From Gaeumannomyces sp. JS-464 (taxonomy: Eukaryota > Ascomycota > Sordariomycetes > Magnaporthales > Magnaporthaceae), in the NCBI GenBank assembly GCA_002197995.1, contig NGZR01000001.1, positions 6,944,001-7,008,000 of the forward strand: a stretch of 64,000 nucleotides of DNA, given 5' to 3'. The notes below the pieces were generated by a model. It searched no databases and was not told the DNA's origin. It saw nothing but the letters and a program-made list of their open reading frames with translations. The translations under genes were made by a program, and so were the position numbers. Shown piece by piece: positions 10,860-22,277 of the stretch. How positions within the stretch are numbered: position 1 is the stretch's first letter; each line of letters begins with the position of its first letter.

Positions 10860-12896
10860 GCCTGGCACACGAGGCCGAGCTCCTAGTTCCTGTTTGGTCG
10901 GGAGGGGGGCAGCAAGCCGTCTCGCCCGTAGCGAACGAGACAGGCAAGCCTATACCTGCCGACCAAAGCGCGAGCTGGCCGGTTGTCCCGCCAGAATGGA
11001 TCGCGACTGGCCCGGGTACTGCCCCTCCCCAAGCTGATTGCTGCCTTTGGTCAGGCGACTCCTTGCAATCAGCAAATCAGGGCAGCTAGAGGAGCGCCTC
11101 GGGCTGCAGGTTGGTGCGTAGCAGAGAGTCCAGGTCAGCAGAAGAAAGCCAGGAAGGGAGGTACAAAAGTGGTGCAGAGGGAGGTGGGTCGATGAACCAG
11201 CTCAGCTTGGGCTGGATTGGCGAACAATAGTGACCTTGTTGGGCAGGTCGGACCCGAGAGGCAGGCTCGCGAGGTGCTTCTTAAATGCAATCTTCGTAAA
11301 GAATTGCGGGCGGAATAAGAAAATAAAGTGAAATGAGGAAGAAGAAAAAAGTAGAGAAGACAAAGGGGAGGCCCTTGACAGCCAAATCGCAACCCAGGCA
11401 ACATTCAGGCCTGGAAGTGATGGGCAGGGAAGGGTCGAGCCGGCTCAGGAGGAGGGCAACACCACCACCAAGAAGCCTGATCGCGGGCGTGGTGACACAA
11501 TTGGTCTCGGGCGGGCTTTGTCAAGCGAGGATAGATGTAGGCAGAAAATGAAATAGTTACCCTTCTTTGATACGGCGCCGGCGCGTGGAAGCTCGCAATC
11601 CGCTTGGACTGCCTGCAGGCGGTGGCCATGAATGTCCCGTCAAGCTCGGCCTGGTGAGAGAGAAAGAACATCCCATCTGGTCAACTCCAGCACCGGGATG
11701 CACGCGCCTGCCAGGGAAGTGACGAGGGATCGAGAGCAAACGCACGAGAAAGAATTTACCTCGAGACTCGACTGGCGCACGGCAGCGTCCCTTCAACCGG
11801 CTGGTTCTGGAAGCGTTCGGCAGCATAAAGAGTCCGGCTCAGGCTGCAGAGAGTGTAGAGCGAGGCGATGCCCGTCGGTCGGGAAGCTGGTCAACTCTTG
11901 GAGCGGCTCCTGGCACTTTAACTCAGCTTCATTCTGGGTTGCATCCATCTCTAGGTTTGGGGAGGCGCCAAGTGGGGCCACGGTCAGGAGCGCATCTGCT
12001 GCAGACGTGGGTCCACTTTATTTTCAGCGGTCAGACAGACAGACGAGCCTGTCAGCCTGCCAACCGCTCGACACCTTCAATAGGACGGCTCCCGACGATA
12101 GAAAGGAAGGTACTATAGGACCCCAGATTTGCCAGATCAATGTACATGGTACCTAGGTACCCAGAGGTAGGTACATCGTAACATTCAAGTGTGAAAGGCG
12201 CCACAAACAGCGCCTGCGAGGAGCCCTTGGCTAATACTGAATCACATAAACAAATAAAGTGTGTGATAACGAGGGAACCAAACATAAAGGCAAACAACCT
12301 TGACTCCGCAAGGTGTGAGAACACAGGGGCCGGAACCAACAAGGGGGATGCACGATGTCCTTACGCACCACACACTCGGGGTTCGCCCTTGTCCACCAGT
12401 TGCTTTCGGGATAGTTTTATTGTGTGGCTCGACGGAAGCACGCCTCGCACACCTTTTTACTCTTTAGTTACTAGGTATTCTCGTTGATGCCATTGCCCCC
12501 AGAAAACATGTGCACAAAAAACGCCAAAAGCTACCGCTTTTTAAAAAAAGAAACAGAGATTTCGCCAAGAACCCCGATAATCCATGCTGAAAACTACAAA
12601 GAAGAAGCGGAGACAAAGGTGAAGAGAAGGTTTGAGAAAACATCAAGAAATAAATATTGGTCGTCGGACCAAGGCTTAGCTTGCTGTACAACAGAAGCCT
12701 AATCAAATTTTACACTCCTCTTCGAGGGACCGTTGTGAACGTATTGAAGGAAGTCTTGCCAACGGGGGCGGCACGGGCATCGACGGCGGTGACGTAGAAG
12801 CAGAAGAGGACAGCGACGGCGACCTCGACAGCGGCCACCGTCCTCCCGACGGATACGGAGACGGTGGCGACTGCGGCGATCGGAGGAGCGGCAGCT
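10860..12896. other. Intergenic region, RBR promoter side
   Basis: About 2 kb upstream of the RBR gene and downstream of the PTH11-like gene. It holds a palindromic GGTACCTAGGTACC at about 12149 and purine-rich runs around 11330-11360. ORFs longer than 60 codons on both strands lack any recognisable domain. No gene called. Confidence 0.45.
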
Positions 12897-14762
12897 CTAT
12901 CGTGTCGATGGGCCGGTGGGACGCGTGGACCAAGGACTCGCGGCGCGGGAACGAGGGCCTCCGCGTCGTCGTCGTCGCCCGCCGGTGGTGTCGACGGCGG
13001 GTTGAACGATGCTGAACCGCCGTTCCCGGGCGGACTCGGGGTCCGCCAGGGCCTCCTCGGGCGACATGGGCGCCGATGCCCGTCGGGATGCTCGTTGCGC
13101 GGCGGCCTCCCCAGGAGCAGCATTCCACTCAACAGACTGCCACTCTTGACCTTCACGCAGCTCCTCCTGGCTGTTACCGCGGAAGAAGGTATCTGGGACC
13201 GCGGCCGCCGATACGGTTGAGCGGGCTCGGTTGTTGTCGTCCGCGGCGGTGGCCGTCGGATCAAAGACGATGACGCCGCTCCCGGGGCTCCGGTCGCCCC
13301 CTTCGCACTTTTCGATGTCGATGGTGATGGCCGTGTCGGCCTTGACGGTGGCGCTGCCCATCGTGGGCGAGTAGTCCTTTGACGAGTAGCCCTTTGGCGA
13401 GTATTCGCTGAAGCTAGCGAGCGTGTCGCCCGTGCTGACCAGGGGGTCGCTACCGCCAGTCTTTTTCTTGTCGCTGACCAAGACACCCCAAGCTCTTTGA
13501 CCACGACCGCATGCCCGAGCCTTGCAGGGTAGTGCCGGCAAAGCTTCCGTTAGTCCCAGTCCCGAGCTGTCCGCCGCCGCCGCCGCGGTCCAACCTGCTG
13601 CTGTTGGTGGCGTGGCTGCCGCTGCCGCCAGAGCGGACCTCGGCAGCCAGGAGCTTGAACTTGCAAAACAGGGGCCGGAGCGTGGCGGCCGACGAGGCGA
13701 TGATGGCCAGCCCGATCTCGACCGACGACCAGTTGGCGAGCTCGATGAAGCTGCCCAGGTACTCAGGGTTCTTGAGCAGCTGCTTTTGGTATGGAACGCG
13801 GACAATAGTCACGAGGGATGAACCGCGCGTTGATAGAGAAACAAATAAGTCATCTATTCTATCGGAAAAGAGCGGGTATATGGGTTACGGGGTTCATGGG
13901 GGCGCGATGTATCGGCAGAGACAGATGGGGCGGGAAGATTTTGGGAGTCGGGAAACATACGCTGAACCGAGTGCCAAAATGCCCACGACGGAGATTTTCG
14001 TTCTCCTGTCGAGCTTGGCCCTCCACACGAGGGAGATAGGCATCAACGCCAGCGCCAGGTCGGCGACGATATTAACGATGTTGACCGTATAAGTCGACCC
14101 CAAGGCCATGGGCGGCGGGAAACATTTCCCAGCGCCCGCGAAATCCGGGTCGTAACGGCGCCAAAAGAACCAAATAGGATAGCACTGAAAAACGGCGACA
14201 AAAAAGTAAAAATATTGGCGATGCCGACCATAACCAGCAGCACGATAAGCGTCCAGCTTTGCCATTTTTGGCGCGAGTTGCGGAACAGCCGGATAAGGTA
14301 GATGCCGACGACGAATTTGATGAGGCACGAAACGGCGACGTACGAGGCCATGCAAAGGTATTTGTAAAAGAGAGCCGTGATGCGCTGTTCTGGGGCCACG
14401 TCGACGACGCGACGGCCCATGCCGTAGGCGACGCCGAGGCAGCCAAAGAGTGTGAGGGCGGCGAAGACAAGCTGAAGCCGGCGACGTTTCTGGGGTTAGC
14501 TATGTACCTAGGTAGGCCCCGGCAGACAAATATCTCAGGCGTGCTTAGGGAGGAGGGCAAAACAGAGTGGTCGAGGGAAGAGGGGGGAAAAAAAACGCAC
14601 GAGTGTAACGACGGCCAAGCCGTCTTCGAATCGGAAAAGCTTGGTCAGGACGGCCGAAGTGTAGACCCGGGCGGCGACTGCGATGGTGGAGAGCAGGAGC
14701 ATCCCACCCTGGACTCCAACGAGCGCCGGGCCCAGGTCTTGTCCCGGGTACATGGCCGACAT
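12897..14762 (-). CDS. PTH11-like / fungal rhodopsin-domain integral membrane protein
   Basis: Exon 1 is 14601-14762 (MSAMYPGQDLGPALVG, first membrane segment). Exon 2 starts at 14489 after a 111-bp intron and encodes hydrophobic helices including VAVFQCYPIWFFW and the loop KCFPPPMALGSTYTVNIVN. A donor at 13960 leads to the last exon (about 13815-12897), whose start I could not fix. It holds TIVRVPYQKQLL and a final segment ANWSSVEIGLAIIASS, then a long cytosolic Ser/Thr/Arg-rich tail. The seven-helix layout, the KCF/STYT block and the ANWSSVEIGLA motif match the fungal rhodopsin/PTH11 family, some members of which are G-protein-linked sensors of surface cues in plant pathogens. Two breaks: at about 14208-14212 (A5 on +, A6 restores IFYFFVAVF) and near 13480 (a 1-base insertion or 2-base loss before DKKKTGGSD). 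Ligand unknown. Confidence 0.75.
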
Positions 14763-16676
14763 CTTGTCCGGGCGTCCGGGCCGGTTCGGGCGGCGGGGTG
14801 GTCCGAAGAGATCGTCCGGTTCCGTTCCGTGACCAGGAGAAGCAAGAAAGAAACGAACCAAGAAAAGGATGTGTTTGGGCGGATGGCGGGCTATGTCACA
14901 GGACTTTAAGGGACGCACGAGAAGCCATCCCCCACGGGTACCTGCGTAGAACTGGTGGGGAGCCGTTCCCGGACGGGGACAGCCGACTAGGATCGTGCAT
15001 GCTTCTTACCATTGTCAGCAGTGATGTAACGGCGATAATGCCTGTGAGGCACACGTGAAATAGCCCGTTTCAAAGTTCGTGCGCTGCCAGCGTGTGTCCG
15101 TAACTCGCCTTAGAGTTGCTCCTCGGCGGGTCCGGCTCCGCACATCCTACCCAAAGCATGGCACCCTTTTCCCCTTTCGTATAGCAAACACGTAGTGTTG
15201 CTAGAGCGGGCGGACGATGGGGACGTATTGCTGAAGCAACTACACGAAGCGGGAGATTGCAACGCTCCCGGTGGCAAGCGAAAGACACGTGACCGGTCTC
15301 AGCGGCGATAGAGACCCGGGCACGCGGTCAAATGTCAACAAAAGGTGTGGGGGAACTCTCTGAGCAACGGCCCGATGCTTTCTTGGTTTGTCCCGGAGCC
15401 CCCTGTGCTGTGCCTCTCGCTCTTGTCTGTGGATTCGTCGCATGGGCTTTACGAAGAGAGGAACTTGCCGACTTCCACTCCTGCTCACACTCCGATGCTA
15501 TATCAGCTTAGCATATACTCTCCACGATGAGAATGCGTATGTGGATTTAAACAATGTGTCAGGCATGTTCTCTAAGCGACGAAACCGAGAGCACGCGGAG
15601 GCCATGCCCGCTTGTCCTAAATCCCTTTGCTTTTTTTTTTTTCCTCTCTACCTTTGCGTTTTCAACGATGCGGGGTGACATTGCCGTCAGATCTCGGGAC
15701 AGCGTCCCCTTAGCCCCTGGAGGAGCGCGTGGGCCCAATTCCTCGGGCGCAAAACAGAGCAGGGCTCGATGCTTTGATGACGCCGTTGCAGACGAGGGAG
15801 TTGACATGGGCGAGATGGTTCCTTTCTTTGGTCTAGCGCGGCGCCTTGATCTGTTGGTTCGGTGGATAATGCCTGCTACAGAGGCCTCGCATGCGGCTCT
15901 GTTTCTAGGATCACAAACGTTATTTTCCAGTGTTTCTTTCCTAATTGGGATCTGTCTGGTACATTCTATTCCATACAATTTGCTCCCAAGATCATGTATC
16001 GTTGCTTCGGCCCCACTTATGGAGTACCTTGGTTTGCGCTGCAAATCTACCCATCGCAGCTTTGAGCGTTGTGTGTCCCTGGCCTGACAGATTGTGTGAT
16101 CTCGACAACGGGGATCTTGTCTTGGCTGTCGTGGACGGCAAAGTTACCGCTCGGTGGAGAGTGCCCTGGGGCGGACTCGGAATACAGGCCAGTCTCGATC
16201 CCCGACCGCGTGCTGCCATCTCTAGGGCTGTGATACAACTGGCGATAGGCACACACGGTCCGGAGAGGGTCCTTCAAAGCTGCCGTGCGCAGGCTCGCTT
16301 CTTCGGGCTGGCTGTCGCGCATGCGGTAGGGTGGGAGCTGACTAATAGCCGCTGTCAGGGCTGCCCGGATTCAAGGTGCTCCTTGGCGTTGGCGTTGGTT
16401 TCGTCGCGGCCCCGAGACCAGGAGGTGGGTCCTCGACGCCAAGCCCGCACCCCGATCAAAAAAAAAGTCTGGACTGATTCGCCCCGAATCTTCCCATTAA
16501 ACATACAAACTCGCCATCTTCAATCGACTATAGCTCCGGCAAAACGACCAAATTTACAAAAGGAAAAGTCGCTTTACAAAATTTAGATGCAGATTTTTTA
16601 GCTACTTTATTTTTCTTATAATCGGATTTAATTTCCATGTTTTGGCTGCGAGTGCAGTGGTTGGACTTTTTGCAGT

Positions 16677-16682
<6 letters not shown>

Positions 16683-16709
<27 letters not shown>
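16683..16709. repeat. Poly(T) tract, 27 bases
   Basis: Uninterrupted T run on the + strand at the boundary of the AT-rich island. On the - strand it is a poly(A) immediately downstream of a GGTTCGAGCC sequence that matches a pol III B box, the arrangement expected of a short retroposed element. This is weak evidence on its own. Confidence 0.6.
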
Positions 16710-17310
16710 GGTCGGGGTGGCCCGCTGGCAGGCTCGAACCACCTTCTCGCGCCAATCTTATCGGCCGCTTGCTGTGTGCGGGGCCAAACGAGCGGGTGTG
16801 GTGCGCAGCTCTGTGCCCGGCCTGGCCGTCGTAGAGGATCCGCCAAGATGGACTCCGAAGCCTCGCGGACCTCCTTGGACTGGCCCCGTCGTGGGGGATG
16901 GCGACCCGCATCTTGTCGAGGATGATGCGGCCGACCCGCTCCGGGGCGTTGTCATCATGGTGAGCTTGTCCGAGAGCGGTCGCGTGCTGTTCCACGACCA
17001 GTGGCAGGCGCATGTGGTCGTCGTGGAAGATTCCGACAGAAAACCCACGGGCCGAGCGTGTTCCCCTGCACCGCTCGCACCCGCTGCCGCTCGTATTAAA
17101 TATTAATTTAAATTTAATACCGTCCAACTGAAGACAATGTAATCATAAACGCATTTTCGAAAAAGTAATAGAATACTTTAAATGAAGGCGAAAAGTATGG
17201 TTATCTGCCGAAATCCTCACGCCCCTCGGGCCTCGCTGGCGATACCGCCCAGAGATCAGACATTGTTGAGTCTCTTCCTGGAGGGCAGCAAGTGGGGCCT
17301 GTACATCCTC

Positions 17311-17355
17311 GAACTCGATGTCTTCGAACTCGATGTCTTCGAACTCGATGTCGTC
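17311..17355. repeat. Three 15-bp tandem units
   Basis: Units of GAACTCGATGTCTTC at 17311, 17326 and 17341; the last differs by one base. Read on the - strand the unit encodes the acidic pentapeptide DIEFE in tandem, inside a stretch (HEEYDGKDD before it, VQAPLAALQEE after it) that looks protein-like but is bounded by stops. It may be a fragment of a decayed acidic gene. Confidence 0.55.
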
Positions 17356-18426
17356 TTTGCCGTCATATTCCTCGTGCCCTCGTCTTCATCCTGGGCACTT
17401 TGCAGGCGCCTTGCCCTTGCCGCGAGACGGAAGGGAAGGCATTAGGCAGCAGGAAAACGAAACGAGAAGAGAAGAGGCCGAATCTTGCGCCAATCCAAGA
17501 CGGCGCCGAGGGATCAACCTCGACAGTTGTGTGTCTGGTCATCAGTGAATTCAGTGTTCGCGAGCGTGGACAGTTGAAGGTTGTGGTTGTCTGTGAGTGT
17601 CGCGTGTTGGCACGAATCAATGCGGATTCGATTCGTCGCGACATCATGTGACACTAGTGCATAGAATTTCTCTCCTGGGGACCATCTGGATGTGCCAGCC
17701 AGCCAGCTCTTTTCGCATTCTGCACCAGAAACTGGCTTAAGTAGGTACTGAAATACCATACTCGGCCGGACGGGCAGTTGACCAAGTCTGGTGGGCCGAG
17801 CGATTCCGTGGCTTCCAGTGGCCCAGGATAACAAGCACGTTAGCCGCGCAAAAGCAGGTCGGCGGCGCTGCATCAAATGATGGCTCATTGCATGTTCGCG
17901 GCTTCTCGTCTGCGCTTTGTTGTTCGGCCCCTGCACCGCTTGGCACACTCGCATAAACGCAGGTGCAAGTGCCAGGAGAGCGCCTGTGTGATTGGCCCGG
18001 CCGCAGGCTCATGCCCCGCTGTGCGCTCATGACGAAGCGGCTCGTCAGCTTAACCGGAACTAAAAGCCCCTCTCCCCCCCAACAAGTCATTCAATGCCTG
18101 CCTTGCCCGTTCAGCGCGCCTCAATACAGTGATGGCACGCTCCTTTAAACCTTGCCATCCCCGTCCAATTCAATCGGTCCAGTCCCGCTCGACTTAGCGA
18201 GGCCTTCCCACCAGCCCAGCGACTTTGACGGGTCTTGGGGCCCGGATATAGCGACGGCCGAGCTGGCATCGGGGCGTCCGAGTGATCTGCTGGCAGCTCG
18301 CGGCCGCCGTAAGCAAGCCCCGGCCCAAGCCAATCCAATTCGCCTTATTCAGTCAACGAGGGGCAAGGGCTGCAGGGGAAAAGAGGAGAATACGGGCAGT
18401 AGACGAGATAGAACGGGGCCGGCCCA

Positions 18427-20296
18427 ATGGCCGACTTCATTAGTAAGGACGAAGCGGACCTGGCTGCCGCCGCAATGGCCGATTACAGCAAGGATCATGA
18501 CGCTGGCGCCGAGCAATTGGCGGACGCCGAAATGGACGACGATGAGCCCGTCCCGCCCCAGCTGAAAACAGCCCCGTCGTCTGCAGGTGGCTACGACGAC
18601 GACGGCTCGACGCCGGCGCCAGCCGCCATCGTCGACAGCGCGGGCGCAACAACTGCTGCGACAGGCGTTGCAACAGCAAGCGTTGCCGTCAACAATGCGC
18701 ACCACAGCAACAAAGGCGGCACGGCGGCGGCGTCTACGACCACCACCACGCCCAGCAAGGAGCGCCACTCGCTCACGCTGGACCAGCGGCGGGCGCTGCG
18801 GCGCTGGGCCAACAGCCAGGTGGTGCGTCCCTCGCACAAGGCATGCATCGAGTGGTTCGCGTCCGAGTACGGGCTCTCCATCTCGCAGTCGACCGTGTCG
18901 CACTCGCTGTCGCCCAAGTACGCCCGCCTCGACAGCGACTCGCAGCTGTCGGGCTCGCGCTTGCGCTTCGGCAACTGGCCCGACGTCGAGAAGCTTGTCC
19001 TGCTCTGGCACTCGGAGATGGTCAACCGCGGCCGTCAGCCCAGCAACGAGGAGCTCGTGCAAAAGGCCGTCGCCATATTCGAGCAGCTCCCCCGCTACGA
19101 GGGCGAGAAGGCCCCCAACTTCTCGCCCGGCTGGGTCCACCGCTTCAAGAAGCGATACGGCCTACTGATGCGCCGCCAGCGCCGCGCCGTCCCGGGGCCC
19201 AGCGGCGCTGCGGGATCCGACGAATTGGAGGACATATCCTACCTCGTCGATGCGCTGCCGCGCTTCATGCCCGTCTCAGCAGAAACCCCGACCGCCACCA
19301 TCCGTGATCTCTTCTCTCGCGTCATCGGTATCGACACCAGCCTGCCAACCTGCGCCCGCGTCCGTGACGAGGTGGTGTCCATTCAGACTGCCGCTGCTGC
19401 TGCCGCCCCCACCCCCCACAACATGGCCATCGCTGCCGCCGCCGTTGCAGCGGCCAATCCATCGCTCGGCGCAGGTCCTGCCGCCCAGTCACGGGGTCAC
19501 CGACGACGTCGTTGGCGTCATCGGCGGCGGCAGCAGCGTGCAAGCGTCCTCATCGTCACAGATGGACCTAGGCGACGAAGATGACGCCGAGGTCGCGCTG
19601 CAAAACGCACTCCGTCAGATCCAGCAGGAGGAGACCGACGCTGATGTCGATGCAGCCATGCCCGAGGACCACGGGCACCATATAGAGGATAATGGAATCT
19701 CACTCAACTGCAATGTCGGTGCCGCACCCAACGGCGGCGACTATAGGCAGCAACAGCAACAGCTGCAGCAGGCGCAGGCAACACCGATCCCACAACACCA
19801 ACCACATCAACACCAACAGCAGCAGTCCCATCAACACCAACACCCACAACCACAACCGCAACCGCAACCGCAACCGCAACCGCAACCGCAACCGCAACCG
19901 CAACCGCAACCGCAACCGCAACCGCAACCGCAACCGCAACCACAGTCACATCAATGCCAACAGCAACATCACCTGCATCACCATCAGCAGCCGTTGCCAG
20001 CGTCACCCCAGCCACCAGCACCGCCGCCGCCGCCGCCGCCACCACCATCACAACAGCAACAGCAACAGCAGCAGCAACTAAGCACCCCCACCTCGATCCG
20101 CATGCACCAGCTCCCCATCACGACACCCCACTTTACACACGACAGTGAACTGAAGCTAACACCCATCCCAAGCTCGGCCCCCACGCCTGCATCGGGCGAG
20201 AAGCCGGTCCGGTGCCCGTTCTGCGTCAACACTAGGATGCTGCGCTCGATAAAGGAGGCAGTGGAGCACATGTCTACTCACGTCGTCGTCGAATAG
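18427..20296 (+). CDS. CENP-B-type HTH DNA-binding protein with Gln/Pro tail and C-terminal zinc finger
   Basis: Start MADFISKDEADLAA at 18427. Residues about 112-175 form a helix-turn-helix (SLTLDQRRALRRWA, CIEWFASEYGLSISQSTVS). The CENP-B/Tc5-type HTH follows (NRGRQPSNEELVQKA to WVHRFKKRYGLLMRR). The tail is Ala-rich, then Gln/His-rich with a PQ repeat, then poly-Pro and poly-Gln. It ends in CPFCVNTRMLRS plus HMSTH, a C2H2-like finger. Pogo-family transposases and their domesticated CENP-B relatives share this DNA-binding module; no DDE catalytic domain is present, so this is a host regulator or a domesticated derivative, not an active transposase. A frame break lies at about 19482-19497: restoring two homopolymer bases (a C and a G) joins NPSLGAGPA to VTDDVVGVIGG. 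Without this, the protein would stop at 19584 in an Arg-rich artefact. Nuclear location is inferred. Confidence 0.8.
19853..19936. repeat. Hexanucleotide repeat (CAACCG)14
   Basis: Fourteen uninterrupted CAACCG copies inside the Gln/Pro tail of the CENP-B-type gene, encoding PQ dipeptides in the gene frame. Flanking CAG/CAA runs and a CCG/CCA run (about 20021-20048) extend the low-complexity zone from about 19740 to 20080. Copy number here is likely to vary between strains. Confidence 0.95.
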
Positions 20297-20437
20297 GGGA
20301 TTATATAGTAAGTCGTGTTATGACTTTTGGATCTAGTACTAGGGTCACCCGACGGGTATCCTACTCTTTCTGTCTATATCTTTCTGTGGCTTGATACCTC
20401 TCGGATCTTGGATAAGACCGCAAATAGTTTTATGGTG

Positions 20438-20464
20438 TTTTTTTTTTTTTTTTTTTTTTTTTTT
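20438..20464. repeat. Poly(T) tract, 27 bases
   Basis: Uninterrupted T run 140 bases after the stop codon of the CENP-B-type gene. Confidence 0.9.
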
Positions 20465-21763
20465 GTTATTTTGCGCGGTGTCCGGGCGCTTGGTATGTCG
20501 ATATAACTACTTTAGCTACTTACCTCCCACATACCTCTACATACCTGCCTACCTACCTGCCTAGGTACGTAGCCTACCTTTCTCATGAAGTGAGGGAGCG
20601 GTTTGATGTTGCTAGCATTATAACGCAGGGGGGAAAAATGAATGGCTTTTTCTTTCTTCATCCGGCATACGACAAACCTGACTGGCATGGGCTAATGGTC
20701 ACTCAACCCGAACGAAACCTTTCACTGCCAGTGTTCTGTGCTTGTATCCAGTGTATGTGTTACTCGGTGGGTGGTAGGTAGGTAGCAACTGGGCTGGTTG
20801 CCTTGTCTCCCTTGCAGTGGGAATTCTAGTGCGTTGTAGCATAGTGCATGCTTGGGTCCTTCGTGGGGCACGCGACCCCAAGCTTTCTCACGACAACAGC
20901 TGGCGATTTGCAACACGACCGACCGAAGTCATTCATTCACCATCCACTGGCTCGTCTATCGAACTTCTGCTAAAATAGAGGCCCTCGGCCCTGCCTTTGG
21001 CGCTCCCACCACCTTCTCTCACTGGCTCTTTCACTCACTCCAGAGGGTATAAACGTAGCCTTTCTGGTTCCCATCCCAAAAATCCAAATAGGGTCAACCC
21101 ACCGATAGCGTAGAATAAGGCGGGAGTGGCTTCGCTCCAAGAAGAAGAAAAAAAAAGAGGTAAAACAAAAATAAAAATAAAAAGAAGAACGCCAAAAAAA
21201 ACCAAGACCGAAAAAGCCTCTCCCAGTTCCAGTTCCTCCCAGCCCACACCATCCCCTAGTTCTCTCAAATGACCTGGAGCGACTCGGCTCAGTGATGTTA
21301 GGACCAAGATGTCCGGGGACGCCAACTTTTGTCTCCCCTCATAATCAACGTATATCGTGGCCGCGCCGGGTAGTCTTCATGTCACCAGGCTCCCTCATGC
21401 TAGCAATGCTCGTTTCTGGGCCGCGGCCCAGTAAGCAACGTATGCTTCATATGGGTGGCGCGATGCGAGACGACAACGCAAGGAAGTCACCTTTTTCTTC
21501 TCCGCGCACCTCGACTGACACAAGGAAATAGAATAAATTCAAATAGAAACGAATGTAGACAAGGTGAAGAGAGTCGGCCTGAGAAGGATGAGGCTGGGAG
21601 AGAAGTAAGAAAAAGAGAAAGAAGAAGAAAAAAAAAGAGTGGTGTTAGAAACAGAACAACAGAACTCGCTCAGGAGTATCGCACTCGAAATGGCACGACT
21701 CCAAAATCTTCTCAAAGAAGTAATGGTATATAATTAAGCCCATGATATGGGAATAATGCTCCG

Positions 21764-21788
21764 TTTTTTTTTTTTTTTTTTTTTTTTT
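21764..21788. repeat. Poly(T) tract, 25 bases
   Basis: Uninterrupted T run about 490 bases from the BEM1 stop codon, in the convergent spacer. Confidence 0.9.
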
Positions 21789-22277
21789 GTGTTTTCGGTT
21801 GCTGCTCGCGAACGATGTTTGATGCAAACGCCTGATGGAATTTCGCGAGTCATTTTGCCCATCCAATCCTGGATATGAAAGGGGAGGAGGGTCCTGCAAA
21901 GACAGTGGGCCGCTGCCGCAATTATTGCTCGATCAGGAAGGAAGAGGCGTGGGCCCTCATGATCCTAGGAACAGCCTCAGATCTCTTGCAACGCCAGCAG
22001 CAAGCGAGGACATGTTTGACTAAGCTTGATTTCGTAGTCTTCATGCTGGGCTAGACATGAACTGCCGTGACAAGCTTGCAGCGGTAGATCAAGGCTAGTG
22101 TCCACCATTGAGAGTGGCGAAGAATGCGAGGTGATCCCAGATTCGAGGCTCGAAGTTTACACAAAGATCCTGTGCGGCAGCGACCTTGATGTCTTCCGCT
22201 GGGGTGGTTGAAAATATATTATCGTAGGGTAGCTCACGGCCGCATTGGCTAGGTAAATGGCGGGAGAGCCTCGCTTA

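Larger units (their letters stand above)
14763..18426. other. Long divergent intergenic region with AT-rich island
   Basis: 3.7 kb between the PTH11-like gene (-) and the CENP-B-type gene (+). The first 1.6 kb and last 1 kb look like ordinary non-coding sequence. At about 16440-17180 there are two AT-rich blocks (about 16490-16640 and 17090-17180, the second with a TATTAAATATTAATTTAAAT run) around a GC-rich core and a T27 tract (16683-16709). At 17311-17355 three 15-bp tandem units occur (see repeat entry). No complete gene was recognised. Confidence 0.5.
20297..22277. other. Convergent 3' intergenic region
   Basis: Two kb between the 3' ends of the CENP-B-type gene and BEM1. It contains T27 (20438-20464) and T25 (21764-21788) tracts, a run of ACCT/AGGT-type tetranucleotides (20521-20580 and near 20775), and an A/G-rich stretch at 21150-21210. 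No recognisable gene. Confidence 0.5.

Noticed and set aside
16725..16805. tRNA gene on the minus strand
   Set aside because: A B-box-like GGTTCGAGCC and a 6-bp end pairing about 76 bases apart are present, but there is no D arm, no proper anticodon stem and no T-run terminator on that strand.
19700..19939. Leu-Arg or Val-Ala repeat proteins antisense to the CENP-B-type gene
   Set aside because: These are the CAACCG array read in other frames; the plus-strand PQ frame continues a domain-bearing gene.
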